Of a stretch of DNA of 64,000 nucleotides, positions 17,217-25,674 are shown in pieces. How positions within the stretch are numbered: the first letter of the stretch is position 1; every line of letters starts with the position of its first letter. The notes under the pieces were generated by a model that saw only the letters and a list, made by a program, of their open reading frames with translations, did not search any database and had not been told where the DNA came from. The translations under genes and the position numbers were made by a program. Source of the stretch: Lachnobacterium bovis (GTDB taxonomy: Bacteria > Bacillota > Clostridia > Lachnospirales > Lachnospiraceae); NCBI RefSeq assembly GCF_900111325.1, contig NZ_FOGW01000009.1, forward strand, positions 1 to 64,000. Reading direction: 5' to 3'.

Positions 17217-17999
17217 TTAAATAATATGTTTCTCTTTTAATTTGCCTACAAGATACTCAACTGATTCTTTTGCATCAAGATTTACTTTTTCACCTGCACC
17301 TTTACGTACTTTATCTGATGCTTTTGCGATCTTAGTTGGTGATCCTTTTAAACCTAAATCTGCATCATCAACATCTTTAAGATCGTTTCTTCCCCAGATT
17401 GTGATATCTTTATCAAACGCATCCCAAATTCCACCTGGAGTCATATATCTTGGCTCATTTAATTCAGAAAGTGCTGTAATCAAACATGGCATTTGAACTT
17501 TTAATTCATGATATCTATCTTCAAACTGACGTTTTACAACAACTGAATCGCCATCTAATTTAATATCTTCTGCGTATGAAACAACTGGAAGTCCAAGGTG
17601 TTCTGCAATTTGTGGTCCAACCTGTGCTGTATCACCATCAATTGCTTGACGACCTGTGATAATTAAATCATAATCAAGATTTCTAAGTGCACCAGCAATT
17701 GTTGTTGATGTTGCCCAAGTATCAGCTCCACCAAGTACTCTATCTGTTACAAGAATTGCATTATCAGCACCCATTGCTAAAGCTTCACGTAATACATCTT
17801 CTGCTTTTGGAATACCCATTGTGAGTACTGTTACTTCTGCTCCAATTTCATCTTTTATTCTAAGTGCTGCTTCAAGTCCAGCTTTATCATCTGGGTTCAT
17901 GATAGCAAGCATAGCTGTTCTATCTAGAGTTCCATCAGGGTTAAACTTTACGCCACCTTTTGTATCAGGAACTTGTTTAATACATACTACAATTTTCAT
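17217..17999 (-). CDS. etfB: Electron transfer flavoprotein subunit beta
   Basis: EtfB is the small ETF subunit, which in bifurcating complexes carries the NADH-oxidising flavin. The 260 residues are normal for the family and start MKIVVCIKQVPDT. The ETF-beta signature VKRQFEDRYHELKVQMPCLITALSELNEPRYMT lies at about residues 153-186. It sits between bcd and etfA, with about 75 bp to bcd, as in other butyrate-forming Clostridia. Confidence 0.96.
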   Translation of the reverse strand: MKIVVCIKQVPDTKGGVKFNPDGTLDRTAMLAIMNPDDKAGLEAALRIKDEIGAEVTVLTMGIPKAEDVLREALAMGADNAILVTDRVLGGADTWATSTTIAGALRNLDYDLIITGRQAIDGDTAQVGPQIAEHLGLPVVSYAEDIKLDGDSVVVKRQFEDRYHELKVQMPCLITALSELNEPRYMTPGGIWDAFDKDITIWGRNDLKDVDDADLGLKGSPTKIAKASDKVRKGAGEKVNLDAKESVEYLVGKLKEKHII

Positions 18000-18075
18000 G
18001 TATTTTTTCTCCTTTTATTTTTCTTAAAATATGTCAATTGTTATTTTTTCATCAATCAACATATATCCTAAAAAC

Positions 18076-19230
18076 CTATGCTAATAAGTTACCTGCAATT
18101 ACCATTCTTTGAACTTCTGATGTTCCTTCATAAATTTCAGTAATCTTAGCATCTCTCATCATACGCTCTACATCATATTCTCTGATGTAACCGTATCCAC
18201 CGAATAACTGAACAACTTCTGTTGTTACAGCCATTGCAGTCTCTGCTGCAAATAATTTTGCTTTAGCGGCTTCTAAAGAGTATCTCTTCTGTGTAGCTTT
18301 AGCCTGAGCAGCTTTATATACTAATAATTTAGCAGCTTCTACTCTTGCAGCCATATCAGCAAGTTTAAACTGTGTATTCTGCTGCTGAGCAATTGAACGA
18401 CCAAACTGTTTTCTTTCTTTTGTATATTCAATACAACGCTCTAATGCACCTTCTGCAATTCCAAGTGCCTGTGCTGCAATACCAATACGTCCACCATCAA
18501 GTGTATGCATTGCGATACTAAATCCCTTACCTTCAGCACCTAATAAGTTTTCTTTTGGAATTCTGCAATCTTCAAAAATTAATTCATATGTTGAAGAGCC
18601 ACGGATACCCATTTTCTTTTCTTTTGTACCAAATGAAAATCCTGGAGCGTCTTTATCAACGATGAAAGCAGAAAAATTCTTTTTCTTTCTTCCTCTCTTA
18701 TCTTCTGTTACAGATGTAACGGCAATTACGATATAAACGTCTGCTTCTTTACCGTTTGTAATGAAACATTTTGATCCGTTTAATACCCATTCATCACCAT
18801 CCAATACTGCCTTTGTCTGTGCTCCCTGTGCATCTGTACCAGCACCTGGTTCTGTTAAAGCAAATGCTCCAAGCTTTTCACCTGTTGCAAGTGGTCTAAC
18901 ATATTTTTCTTTTTGTTCTGGTGTGCCAAATGTCATGATAGGATCAATACAAAGTGATGTGTGTGCCGAAACAATAACACCAGTTGTTGCACATACTTTT
19001 GATAATTCTTCAACGCACATAACATATGTTAAAGGATCGCATCCTTGTCCGCCATATTCTTTTGGTACTGGGATTCCCATGAATCCGTATTTTTGCATTT
19101 TAGTAACTGTCTCACGTGGGAAAACTTCTGTTTCATCAACTTCCTGCGCAAGAGGTTTTACTTCTGTCTCTGCAAACTCTTTGAATAAGTTGCGAGCCAT
19201 CTCATGTTTCTTGTCTAAAGTAAAATCCAT
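18076..19230 (-). CDS. bcd: Butyryl-CoA dehydrogenase
   Basis: Bcd reduces crotonyl-CoA to butyryl-CoA using electrons from EtfAB. The 384-residue acyl-CoA dehydrogenase has the FAD/substrate motifs FALTEPGAGTDAQG and FITNGKEAD. The C-terminal catalytic Glu (about residue 368) lies in IYEGTSEVQRMVIAGNLL. The context with hbd, thl and etfBA identifies it as the short-chain butyrate enzyme and not a generic acyl-CoA dehydrogenase. It lies 31 bp after hbd. Confidence 0.96.
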   Translation of the reverse strand: MDFTLDKKHEMARNLFKEFAETEVKPLAQEVDETEVFPRETVTKMQKYGFMGIPVPKEYGGQGCDPLTYVMCVEELSKVCATTGVIVSAHTSLCIDPIMTFGTPEQKEKYVRPLATGEKLGAFALTEPGAGTDAQGAQTKAVLDGDEWVLNGSKCFITNGKEADVYIVIAVTSVTEDKRGRKKKNFSAFIVDKDAPGFSFGTKEKKMGIRGSSTYELIFEDCRIPKENLLGAEGKGFSIAMHTLDGGRIGIAAQALGIAEGALERCIEYTKERKQFGRSIAQQQNTQFKLADMAARVEAAKLLVYKAAQAKATQKRYSLEAAKAKLFAAETAMAVTTEVVQLFGGYGYIREYDVERMMRDAKITEIYEGTSEVQRMVIAGNLLA

Positions 19231-19261
19231 GATTTAATTCCTCCGTTTTTTTCTGAATTTT

Positions 19262-20101
19262 TTATTTGCTATAATCGTAGAATCCGATACCTGTTTTACG
19301 TCCTAATTTTCCTGCACGAACCATTTTCTTTAATAAAACATGTGGACGATATTTAGGATCACCTGTCTCATCATATAATACGTTCATGATAGCAAGGCAG
19401 ATATCTAATCCAACTAAATCTCCTAATGCCAAAGGTCCCATTGGATGATTAGCGCCTAACTTCATAGCTGTATCAATTCCTTCAACTGATGCTACTCCAT
19501 CTGCGTAAATTCCAATTGCTTCATTAATCATTGGAATTAATATTCTATTTACAACAAAGCCTGGAGCTTCTTTAACTTCTACTGGAGTTTTTCCAATTTC
19601 TTTTGCGATAGCAACGATTTTGTCATTAAGATCATCTGGTGTATTCTCACCTTTGATTACTTCGATTAATTTCATTACTGGTGCTGGGTTAAAGAAATGC
19701 ATACCGATAACTGGTCTATCTAATCCTGCACCGATTTCTGTGATTGATAATGATGATGTATTTGATGCAAAAATACATTCTGCAGGTACAATATCCTGTA
19801 ATTCTTTGAATGTATCTTGTTTTACTTTCATTACTTCAAGAGCTGCTTCAACGATTAAATCTGCATCTGTACAAATTGTTTTAACACCTGTTGTGATTTT
19901 TCCTAAAATCTTATCAGCATCTTCTTGTGCCATTTTTCCCTTTGTAACCATTCTATCTAATGATTTTTTGATTTTATTTTTTCCGTTTGCTGCGAATTCT
20001 TCATTAATATCACATAAATATACTTCATATCCTTCTGTCTGTGCAAAAGCCTGTGCAATGCCAGAACCCATTGTTCCTGCTCCGATTACTCCTACTTTCA
20101 T
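19262..20101 (-). CDS. hbd: 3-hydroxybutyryl-CoA dehydrogenase
   Basis: Hbd reduces acetoacetyl-CoA to 3-hydroxybutyryl-CoA with NAD(P)H. The 279-residue protein starts with the Rossmann motif VGVIGAGTMGSGIAQ and contains ASNTSSLSITEI, GMHFFNPAPVMKLIEVI (catalytic His) and PGFVVNRILIPMINEA, all at normal positions. Crotonase, the next pathway enzyme, is not encoded beside it. It is separated from thl by 128 bp that include an inverted repeat. Confidence 0.96.
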   Translation of the reverse strand: MKVGVIGAGTMGSGIAQAFAQTEGYEVYLCDINEEFAANGKNKIKKSLDRMVTKGKMAQEDADKILGKITTGVKTICTDADLIVEAALEVMKVKQDTFKELQDIVPAECIFASNTSSLSITEIGAGLDRPVIGMHFFNPAPVMKLIEVIKGENTPDDLNDKIVAIAKEIGKTPVEVKEAPGFVVNRILIPMINEAIGIYADGVASVEGIDTAMKLGANHPMGPLALGDLVGLDICLAIMNVLYDETGDPKYRPHVLLKKMVRAGKLGRKTGIGFYDYSK

Positions 20102-20171
20102 TTTACTTTCTCCTTTTTACTTTCAATTTATTTTAATACCAAAAATGGTAAAATTTTCTATGTTTGTTCAT

Positions 20172-20214
20172 AAATCCCAAAGGGCGTATAAATTGTTACG
20201 CCCCATAGGATTTT
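20172..20214. other. Inverted repeat between thl and hbd
   Basis: AAATCC...GGGCGTA and TACGCCC...GGATTT pair around a short loop, with a small internal mismatch. On the plus strand a T-run follows, but no plus-strand gene ends here. On the minus strand, the direction of thl and hbd, there is no T-run. It may be an intercistronic mRNA structure or a partial terminator that lowers expression of hbd-bcd-etfBA relative to thl. Confidence 0.55.
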
Positions 20215-20229
20215 TTATTTTATATTTTA

Positions 20230-21423
20230 TTAGTTATATTTTTCAACAACTGTGGCACAACCCATTCCGCCACCAATACATAATGTTGCAAGACCTTTAT
20301 TAGCATCCTGTCTCTTCTGCATTTCATGAAGTAATGTAACTAAAATACGGCAACCTGATGCACCTACTGGATGACCTAAAGCGATAGCACCACCGTTTAC
20401 GTTTACTTTATTCATATCAAATCCTAAGTCACGAGCTACTGCAACTGACTGTGCAGCAAACGCTTCATTTGCTTCAATTAAATCCATATCATCAACTGTT
20501 AAACCTGTACGTTTCATAACATTTTTAACTGCTGCAACTGGGCCAACACCCATAATTGAAGGATCAACACCACCCATTGCTCCGCCAACAAATGTTGCCA
20601 TTGGTGTAACACCTAATTCTTTTGCTTTTTCTTCAGACATTACAACAACTGCTGCTGCACCATCATTGATACCTGATGCATTACCTGCTGTAATTAAGCC
20701 GCCTTCTTTTCCAGAACAGCATTTTAATTTAGCAAGTGACTCAACTGTTGTACCTGCACGAGGTCCTTCATCTGTATCAATAACAATATCACCTTTCTTA
20801 CGATCGTGGATAACGAAAGGTACAATCTCATCTTTGAATTTACCTTCAGCCATAGCTTTTTCACATTTCTGCTGGCTGTTTGCTGAGAATTGATCTAACT
20901 CTTCACGAGTAATACCATATTTTTCTGCAACATTTTCTGCTGTAATCATCATATGATACTGATTGAATGCATCCCATAATGCATCATTAATCATTGTATC
21001 GATTAATTTACCATTGTTCATACGATAACCAAAACGTGCTTTATCTAATGCAAAAGGTGCGCGAGACATTGACTCCATACCACCAGCTACTACTATATCA
21101 GCCTGACCTGCCATAATCATATTAGCTGCTTCATTTACACATTTAAGACCAGAACCACAAACAACATTTAATGTGATTGCTGGAACTTCAACTGGAAGTC
21201 CTGCTTTGATAGCAGCCTGTCTTGCAACGTTTTGTCCAAGACCAGCTTGAATTACGCAACCCATTTTAACTTCATCTACTTGTTCAGGTTTAACACCTGC
21301 TCTATTTAATGCTTCTTTAATAACTGCAGCACCTAAATCTACAGCTGGGACTGAAGCAAACTGTCCACCCATTTTTCCAATAGCAGTACGACATGCGCCT
21401 GCAATTACAACTTTCTTTGCCAT
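20230..21423 (-). CDS. thl: Acetyl-CoA acetyltransferase (thiolase)
   Basis: Thiolase condenses two acetyl-CoA to acetoacetyl-CoA, the first step of butyrate synthesis. The 397-residue protein has the active-site Cys89 in NVVCGSGLKCV, NEAFAAQSVAVARDLG, the catalytic His in GHPVGASGCR and the second catalytic Cys in CIGGGMGCA near the C-terminus. It is first in the cluster. It has a strong AAAGGAG site and a promoter overlapped by a near-consensus Rex operator, so its expression probably follows the NADH/NAD+ ratio. Confidence 0.97.
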   Translation of the reverse strand: MAKKVVIAGACRTAIGKMGGQFASVPAVDLGAAVIKEALNRAGVKPEQVDEVKMGCVIQAGLGQNVARQAAIKAGLPVEVPAITLNVVCGSGLKCVNEAANMIMAGQADIVVAGGMESMSRAPFALDKARFGYRMNNGKLIDTMINDALWDAFNQYHMMITAENVAEKYGITREELDQFSANSQQKCEKAMAEGKFKDEIVPFVIHDRKKGDIVIDTDEGPRAGTTVESLAKLKCCSGKEGGLITAGNASGINDGAAAVVVMSEEKAKELGVTPMATFVGGAMGGVDPSIMGVGPVAAVKNVMKRTGLTVDDMDLIEANEAFAAQSVAVARDLGFDMNKVNVNGGAIALGHPVGASGCRILVTLLHEMQKRQDANKGLATLCIGGGMGCATVVEKYN

Positions 21424-21469
21424 ATGCTCTTCTCCTTTTTACTAATTACATACCTAATTTATTGTTCTG

Positions 21470-21487
21470 CTGTTAATTTTTTAACAA
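21470..21487. promoter_or_regulatory. Rex operator in the thl promoter
   Basis: CTGTTAATTTTTTAACAA matches the Rex consensus TTGTTAANNNNTTAACAA at 13 of its 14 defined positions. It begins about 5 bp downstream of the -10 box and would overlap the transcription start, a good position for repression. Rex is the NADH-sensing repressor known to control butyrate/butanol genes in Clostridium. Binding here is inferred. Confidence 0.8.
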
Positions 21488-21491
21488 TTGA

Positions 21492-21520
21492 ATTTTACCA
21501 CATTTACTTTTCAAAATCAA
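21492..21520 (-). promoter_or_regulatory. Promoter of thl
   Basis: On the minus strand -35 TTGATT (21515-21520) and -10 TAAAAT (21492-21497) are separated by exactly 17 bp. The start would fall near 21485, inside the Rex operator, giving a leader of about 60 nt. Confidence 0.75.
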
Positions 21521-21602
21521 TTTGAATTATCAGAAAATACAGGCTTAAATATCGATTTTTGTTTTAAATACCTACCTTTTTGGCAAATTTTAGCACTAAT
21601 TT

Positions 21603-21620
21603 TTGTTAATTTTTTATCAT
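21603..21620. promoter_or_regulatory. Weaker Rex-like site upstream of thl
   Basis: TTGTTAATTTTTTATCAT matches the Rex consensus at 12 of 14 defined positions (perfect left half, 5 of 7 in the right half). It is 133 bp upstream of the stronger operator. In sequence this AT-rich, a chance match is possible. Confidence 0.4.
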
Positions 21621-21747
21621 GAGATTGTTGTTTTCGCTTTTTTTTAAGTTTGCACATTGTATATTTTTTATATTTATTTTATATTTATTTTATATTTTTT
21701 GTAACATTTGTAGAAAGTATTATTTTTATATTTTTTCATTTCAACAT

Positions 21748-21791
21748 ATTTGATAATAGTATTATCAAATTTCTTGTATACAATATACAAG
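21748..21791. promoter_or_regulatory. Two adjacent perfect palindromes
   Basis: The first dyad, 21748-21770, has perfect 11-bp arms (ATTTGATAATA) around one central base. The second, 21773-21791, has perfect 8-bp arms (CTTGTATA) around three bases. On the minus strand they coincide with a possible promoter (TTGTAT, 17 bp, TGATAA). They lie between a terminator and the thl promoter, so they may be operator sites for an upstream thl promoter. The regulator is unknown. Confidence 0.5.
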
Positions 21792-21806
21792 GTACGATAT
21801 TTGCAC

Positions 21807-21845
21807 AAAAAAGAACACTCGAATAATTACTTTATCCGAGTGTTC
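21807..21845 (-). terminator. Terminator of the coiled-coil protein gene
   Basis: GAACACTCG (21813-21821) pairs with CGAGTGTTC (21837-21845), a perfect 9-bp stem, and is followed on the minus strand by TTTTTT. It lies about 80 bp after the stop at 21925. Confidence 0.92.
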
Positions 21846-21924
21846 TTTTAGCGCTATCGCATAAATAAACTCTATATTTTTATGTATTTTCACATATTTA
21901 TATGCCAAACATTTATATATTATA

Positions 21925-22938
21925 TTAAAAACTTAAATCAATTTCTATTCCCTTCAAATCCTCATTCAAAATCTTATTATCTCTTACCACTTCATCAATT
22001 TGTGTTTGAATATCATTCACTCTATTTATTTCATTCTTTTGATATCCAACATTACTAAATTCATTTGATGAATATGATGCATTGGTTATTATTTCTTCTT
22101 TTGCTACTTCTTCCCTTAATCTCCTTTGTTCTTCTTTACTAATATTAGAATTAGCCTTCTCCTCAATCTTCTTTTCTTTTGCTTCCTGAATCTCTTTTTG
22201 TTTTTCTTTATTATCTGCTTCAATCTTATTCTTTACTTCGTTAGTCAAAAATGCAATCAAATCTTTATTTGCTAATTCCTCTATTTCTTCTGATGCTTTA
22301 GATGCCTTTATCATGTCTTGACTCTTTAATTCGGTCTGACGCAAATCTCTTCTAACGTGTACATACTCAATTCTTATAAGTTCTTTATCGCTAATCTTTT
22401 GTCGCGATACAACTTCTGATGCATGAAAACTTAATGCTCTTTTTTGGTATTCTGTTAACTCACCTGTATTAATACTTCTTAGTTTTTCCTTTTCTTCATC
22501 TGTAAACGAATCATGACTAACACCAAACATATTATTTTGATACTTATACAATAATTCTAATGTTTTTTGTTCTTCTGATTCCTCTGATATACCGTATTCT
22601 TTTTTCAGTGCATCCTTTTTTTCTTTTATTGAAGAAATTTTATTATATTCTTCATTAATCTCTCTACTCAACAAACTCATTTTATCTTCAATTTTTTGCT
22701 TAGTTGACTGTAAACTTTGATCTTTTTTCCATGCATCAGATACAATCTTCCATGCTTTTCTTCTCGCATTATTTTTTCTGTTCTCTACACTAATATTTGT
22801 AAGAGACTTTACATCATTAGCATTTATCGAATTTATCTGCTTGTTAATTTTTCTTTTTTTACTGTCTTTGTTCTCGGGAGTCTTTATGTATTGTTGCCGA
22901 TCTTGAATATTATTTGAACGAATTGATACACTATACAT
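21925..22938 (-). CDS. Charged coiled-coil protein of unknown function
   Basis: No family was recognised. From the chosen ATG at 22938 the protein is 337 residues. An in-frame ATG at 22944 lies only 2 bp from the AGGAGG site, while 22938 has a normal 8-bp spacing. There is no signal peptide or membrane segment. The protein is rich in Lys, Glu, Asn and Gln. Predicted coiled coils lie at about 80-115 (KQKIEDKMSLLSREINEEY) and in a long Glu/Lys-rich stretch at about 215-280 (KNKIEADNKEKQKEIQEAKE). Cysteine is nearly absent. It has its own terminator and faces the same way as the wall hydrolase. A scaffold or surface-associated role is possible but unsupported. Confidence 0.75.
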   Translation of the reverse strand: MYSVSIRSNNIQDRQQYIKTPENKDSKKRKINKQINSINANDVKSLTNISVENRKNNARRKAWKIVSDAWKKDQSLQSTKQKIEDKMSLLSREINEEYNKISSIKEKKDALKKEYGISEESEEQKTLELLYKYQNNMFGVSHDSFTDEEKEKLRSINTGELTEYQKRALSFHASEVVSRQKISDKELIRIEYVHVRRDLRQTELKSQDMIKASKASEEIEELANKDLIAFLTNEVKNKIEADNKEKQKEIQEAKEKKIEEKANSNISKEEQRRLREEVAKEEIITNASYSSNEFSNVGYQKNEINRVNDIQTQIDEVVRDNKILNEDLKGIEIDLSF

Positions 22939-23045
22939 ACACATCGCCTCCTTTAAACACTAGGCTAATTCGTTGACAAATAATTCTCCTAAACTGCCTA
23001 TCGGATGCGATGCGTATTACTATTATAGTTTAAAATATAAATTTT

Positions 23046-24203
23046 TTATAAATTATAAAAGACTTGTTTACCAATAACTGTTCCACGTATATTTCCGTAG
23101 TTCATACAAAAATATAAACAGTTTATAGTAATTTTTCCAGATAAAACTTCTCTTGCAGCTTGCATACAACTAGCATCTACTCTTCCACTTTGTAGTACCA
23201 TTGCTAATCTTCCACTTCTTGCTGGTGTAAATTGTCCACTTTGATATATAACACCAGTTAATGAATTTGGAAATTTGGGACTATGTACACGATTTAATAT
23301 TACACTACCTACAGCTAGCTTACCTTCATATGGCTCTCCACCAGCTTCACACTGTATAATAGCTCCTAGTAAAAATTCTTCTGAAGCACTAACATTAGTT
23401 GCAACCCCACTATAACTTGGAACATTTTGTGGTATATTATTTTTTTGTTGCTGCTGAGCCCTTGCAACCGCCTTTGCTCTTTCTTCTTCTAATTTTTTTT
23501 CATAGGCTTCTAACTCTTTTATTTTCTTGTCTAATGCATTTGACTGATTAAGCTGATTGTTATATGCATTTTGAGCATTTTGAAGGTTATCTCTTTGTGT
23601 TTTAATACTTTCATTAAGTGTAGCTTCTTGCTTCTTTAAATCATCTTGTTTCTTTTTTAATTCTGCTTGATTATTTTTCAATTTTTTTTGATACTCATCA
23701 ATTTGCTCTAATTTTTTTTGATACTCAACTATCGCTTTTTTGTCAAAATTATAAACATCCGCTGTAAATTGCATCTTGTTTAAAAACTCAGCCATAGATT
23801 TTGAATAAAGTAATTCAGATAATGTATTAGCAGATGAATTTTCGTATATGTATTTTATACGATATTTCATCTCTTCATATCTTTCATTTGCTTCTTTCTT
23901 TGCTTTTTTTATTTTTTCTTGGGTATCTCTTATTTCCTTTTGAACTTTGGATATATTATCATTCGTTTTTTGTATTGAATCTGAAACCTGTCCCATTTGC
24001 GAATTAACATCATTTAATTTTTGCTTGTGCAAATCTTTTTGCTGTGCTAATTCTGATGCTTTTTGATCGGACGCTTTTTTTTGCTTAATTAACTCATCTT
24101 TAGAAATTGATCCTACGCCAGCAGCATTGATTCTTGCAGTATAACAATTGCAACTAAATATAATGCTTAACACTAATGTTGATATGACTAATTTTTTTTT
24201 CAT
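23046..24203 (-). CDS. Secreted cell wall hydrolase: coiled coil plus SleB-type domain
   Basis: The 385-residue protein has a signal peptide (cleavage near ARINA-AG), then a long coiled coil (about 35-250) like the regulatory segment of CwlO/PcsB-type wall hydrolases. A short linker follows, and a C-terminal Hydrolase_2 (SleB-like) domain (about 273-385). That domain contains IIQCEAGGEPYEGKLAVGSVILNRV, with the conserved catalytic-type Glu, and the GQFTPARSGR segment. It probably cleaves peptidoglycan outside the membrane during growth or division. A coiled coil joined to SleB suggests activity gated by a membrane partner such as FtsEX; none is encoded here. The adjoining HD-GYP-like gene is divergent. 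Confidence 0.88.
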   Translation of the reverse strand: MKKKLVISTLVLSIIFSCNCYTARINAAGVGSISKDELIKQKKASDQKASELAQQKDLHKQKLNDVNSQMGQVSDSIQKTNDNISKVQKEIRDTQEKIKKAKKEANERYEEMKYRIKYIYENSSANTLSELLYSKSMAEFLNKMQFTADVYNFDKKAIVEYQKKLEQIDEYQKKLKNNQAELKKKQDDLKKQEATLNESIKTQRDNLQNAQNAYNNQLNQSNALDKKIKELEAYEKKLEEERAKAVARAQQQQKNNIPQNVPSYSGVATNVSASEEFLLGAIIQCEAGGEPYEGKLAVGSVILNRVHSPKFPNSLTGVIYQSGQFTPARSGRLAMVLQSGRVDASCMQAAREVLSGKITINCLYFCMNYGNIRGTVIGKQVFYNL

Positions 24204-24399
24204 TCCCTACCTATCTTCTTTCTAGCCTAAATTACAAGTTACATTTTCATTCATTTCGAAAAATTACCGATACATAAAATGTAAACTTTCAATTATCGAA
24301 ATAAATTATTCACTAGATATAATAACAGATTGTCGATTTTCTTTCAACATGGCAATCTAATCAAAGATATACTATAAATTTATAAAGGAGGTATACTTA

Positions 24400-25548
24400 G
24401 TGCAGTTTATTCGATCTGAAAATTTAGTCCCAAATATGAGATTAGCCAAACCTATTTATAACAAGTCTGGTGTTTTACTCTATGAAAGAGATTCTAAAAT
24501 AACTCCTTCAATAATTAAAAGTATATCGAATTTTGGTTTAATTGGAATTTATGTTCTCGAACCAGCAGAACCACTTCCACCTATTACTGAAGAGGATTTA
24601 GAATTTGAAAAAAATCAAACAATTTTTGTTTTTACCTATAAAGAAATACTTGATAATTTAAAAAAAGGTAAAATTCCCGGAAAATTGAATTCTCTTGTAG
24701 AACTTGTTATAAAAGAATATGGCACGTTAAATCATCCAATAAATTTTATACAAAATATGCGTGCACCTGATGATTATGTATATAAACATGGCGTGAGTGT
24801 TGCTATTTTATGTGCTTTAATTACTAAATATTTAAAGCTTGATTATAGACATCAAAAAAATCTCGTTACAGCGGATTTTTTAACCAATTTAGGTTATCTT
24901 TTTATTCCAGATAACATATCAAAAAAAGGGACTTGGTTAAGTGAATCAGACAAAGATTCTATTCAACTTGCAATGGAAAAAGGCTTATCCACCTTAAAAC
25001 AAAAAGATAAACTTCTAGTTTTGCCACCTGATTCCATCGATCTAGTTGAATACTATGTTTTATCAACTAGCAAAAATAAAAATGCTCCTCGGCCATCAAA
25101 AATGATTGAGCACTTATCTAATATTTTACGAGCTGCAAATACTTTTGATCAATTAACTGCAATGAATATTAACCACTCTCCACTTTCAGATATCACTGCA
25201 ATGAAGTTTTTATATACAGAACAAAAGAAATACAGTAAAAAGGTTATTGATGCTCTTTCTAAAGTTATTCATATTATGCCTAGAGGCGCTAGTATTGATT
25301 TAACTACAGGTGATTCAGCCATTGTAATTGATGAAAACTCTGATAATTTCATGAAGCCTATTATTTTAAGATTAATCGATAATAAAATATACGATTTAAG
25401 TGACCCAAAAACTTATAGGTATATTCAAATTTACGACACTATGAAAACGATGGATAATAGAATTCGGATAGATAATGACACTTTAAAACAATTTCATTCG
25501 GATCCTCTTTTAATTTCTACTCTAAATAAATTTAAACGTTCTAGTTAA
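24400..25548 (+). CDS. Degenerate HD-GYP-type protein
   Basis: The 382-residue protein starts at a GTG, 8 bp after AAAGGAGG. Its N-terminal part (LVPNMRLAKPIYNKSGVLLYERDSKITPS) is the segment that precedes many Clostridia HD-GYP domains. In the HD region the first His is kept (KHGVSV, His130). The HD pair is replaced by T162-N163 (FLTNLGYLFIP where HDIGKLGIP is usual), and no HHE or DGSGYP motif exists. ANTFDQLTA still matches the family's D-x-YDA(L/M)T segment. It therefore probably cannot hydrolyse c-di-GMP and may act as a sensor or scaffold. It is one of only two plus-strand genes here. Confidence 0.8.
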   Translation: MQFIRSENLVPNMRLAKPIYNKSGVLLYERDSKITPSIIKSISNFGLIGIYVLEPAEPLPPITEEDLEFEKNQTIFVFTYKEILDNLKKGKIPGKLNSLVELVIKEYGTLNHPINFIQNMRAPDDYVYKHGVSVAILCALITKYLKLDYRHQKNLVTADFLTNLGYLFIPDNISKKGTWLSESDKDSIQLAMEKGLSTLKQKDKLLVLPPDSIDLVEYYVLSTSKNKNAPRPSKMIEHLSNILRAANTFDQLTAMNINHSPLSDITAMKFLYTEQKKYSKKVIDALSKVIHIMPRGASIDLTTGDSAIVIDENSDNFMKPIILRLIDNKIYDLSDPKTYRYIQIYDTMKTMDNRIRIDNDTLKQFHSDPLLISTLNKFKRSS

Positions 25549-25565
25549 TAGAGCATAGTCTAAAA

Positions 25566-25611
25566 AAATCTCCCTCTACATACTTTATAAAGTATATTAT
25601 AGGGAGATTTT
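25566..25611. terminator. Bidirectional terminator between HD-GYP-like gene and carB
   Basis: AAAATCTCCCT and AGGGAGATTTTT form a stem flanked by A- and T-runs on both sides, with an inner ATACTTTATAAAGTAT palindrome. The HD-GYP-like gene (+) and carB (-) converge on it, so it can serve both. Confidence 0.9.
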
Positions 25612-25674
25612 TACATTATCCAATTTTATATTTCCTATATCATCTTCTAGTTATAGGATTCTATTTATTCAATA

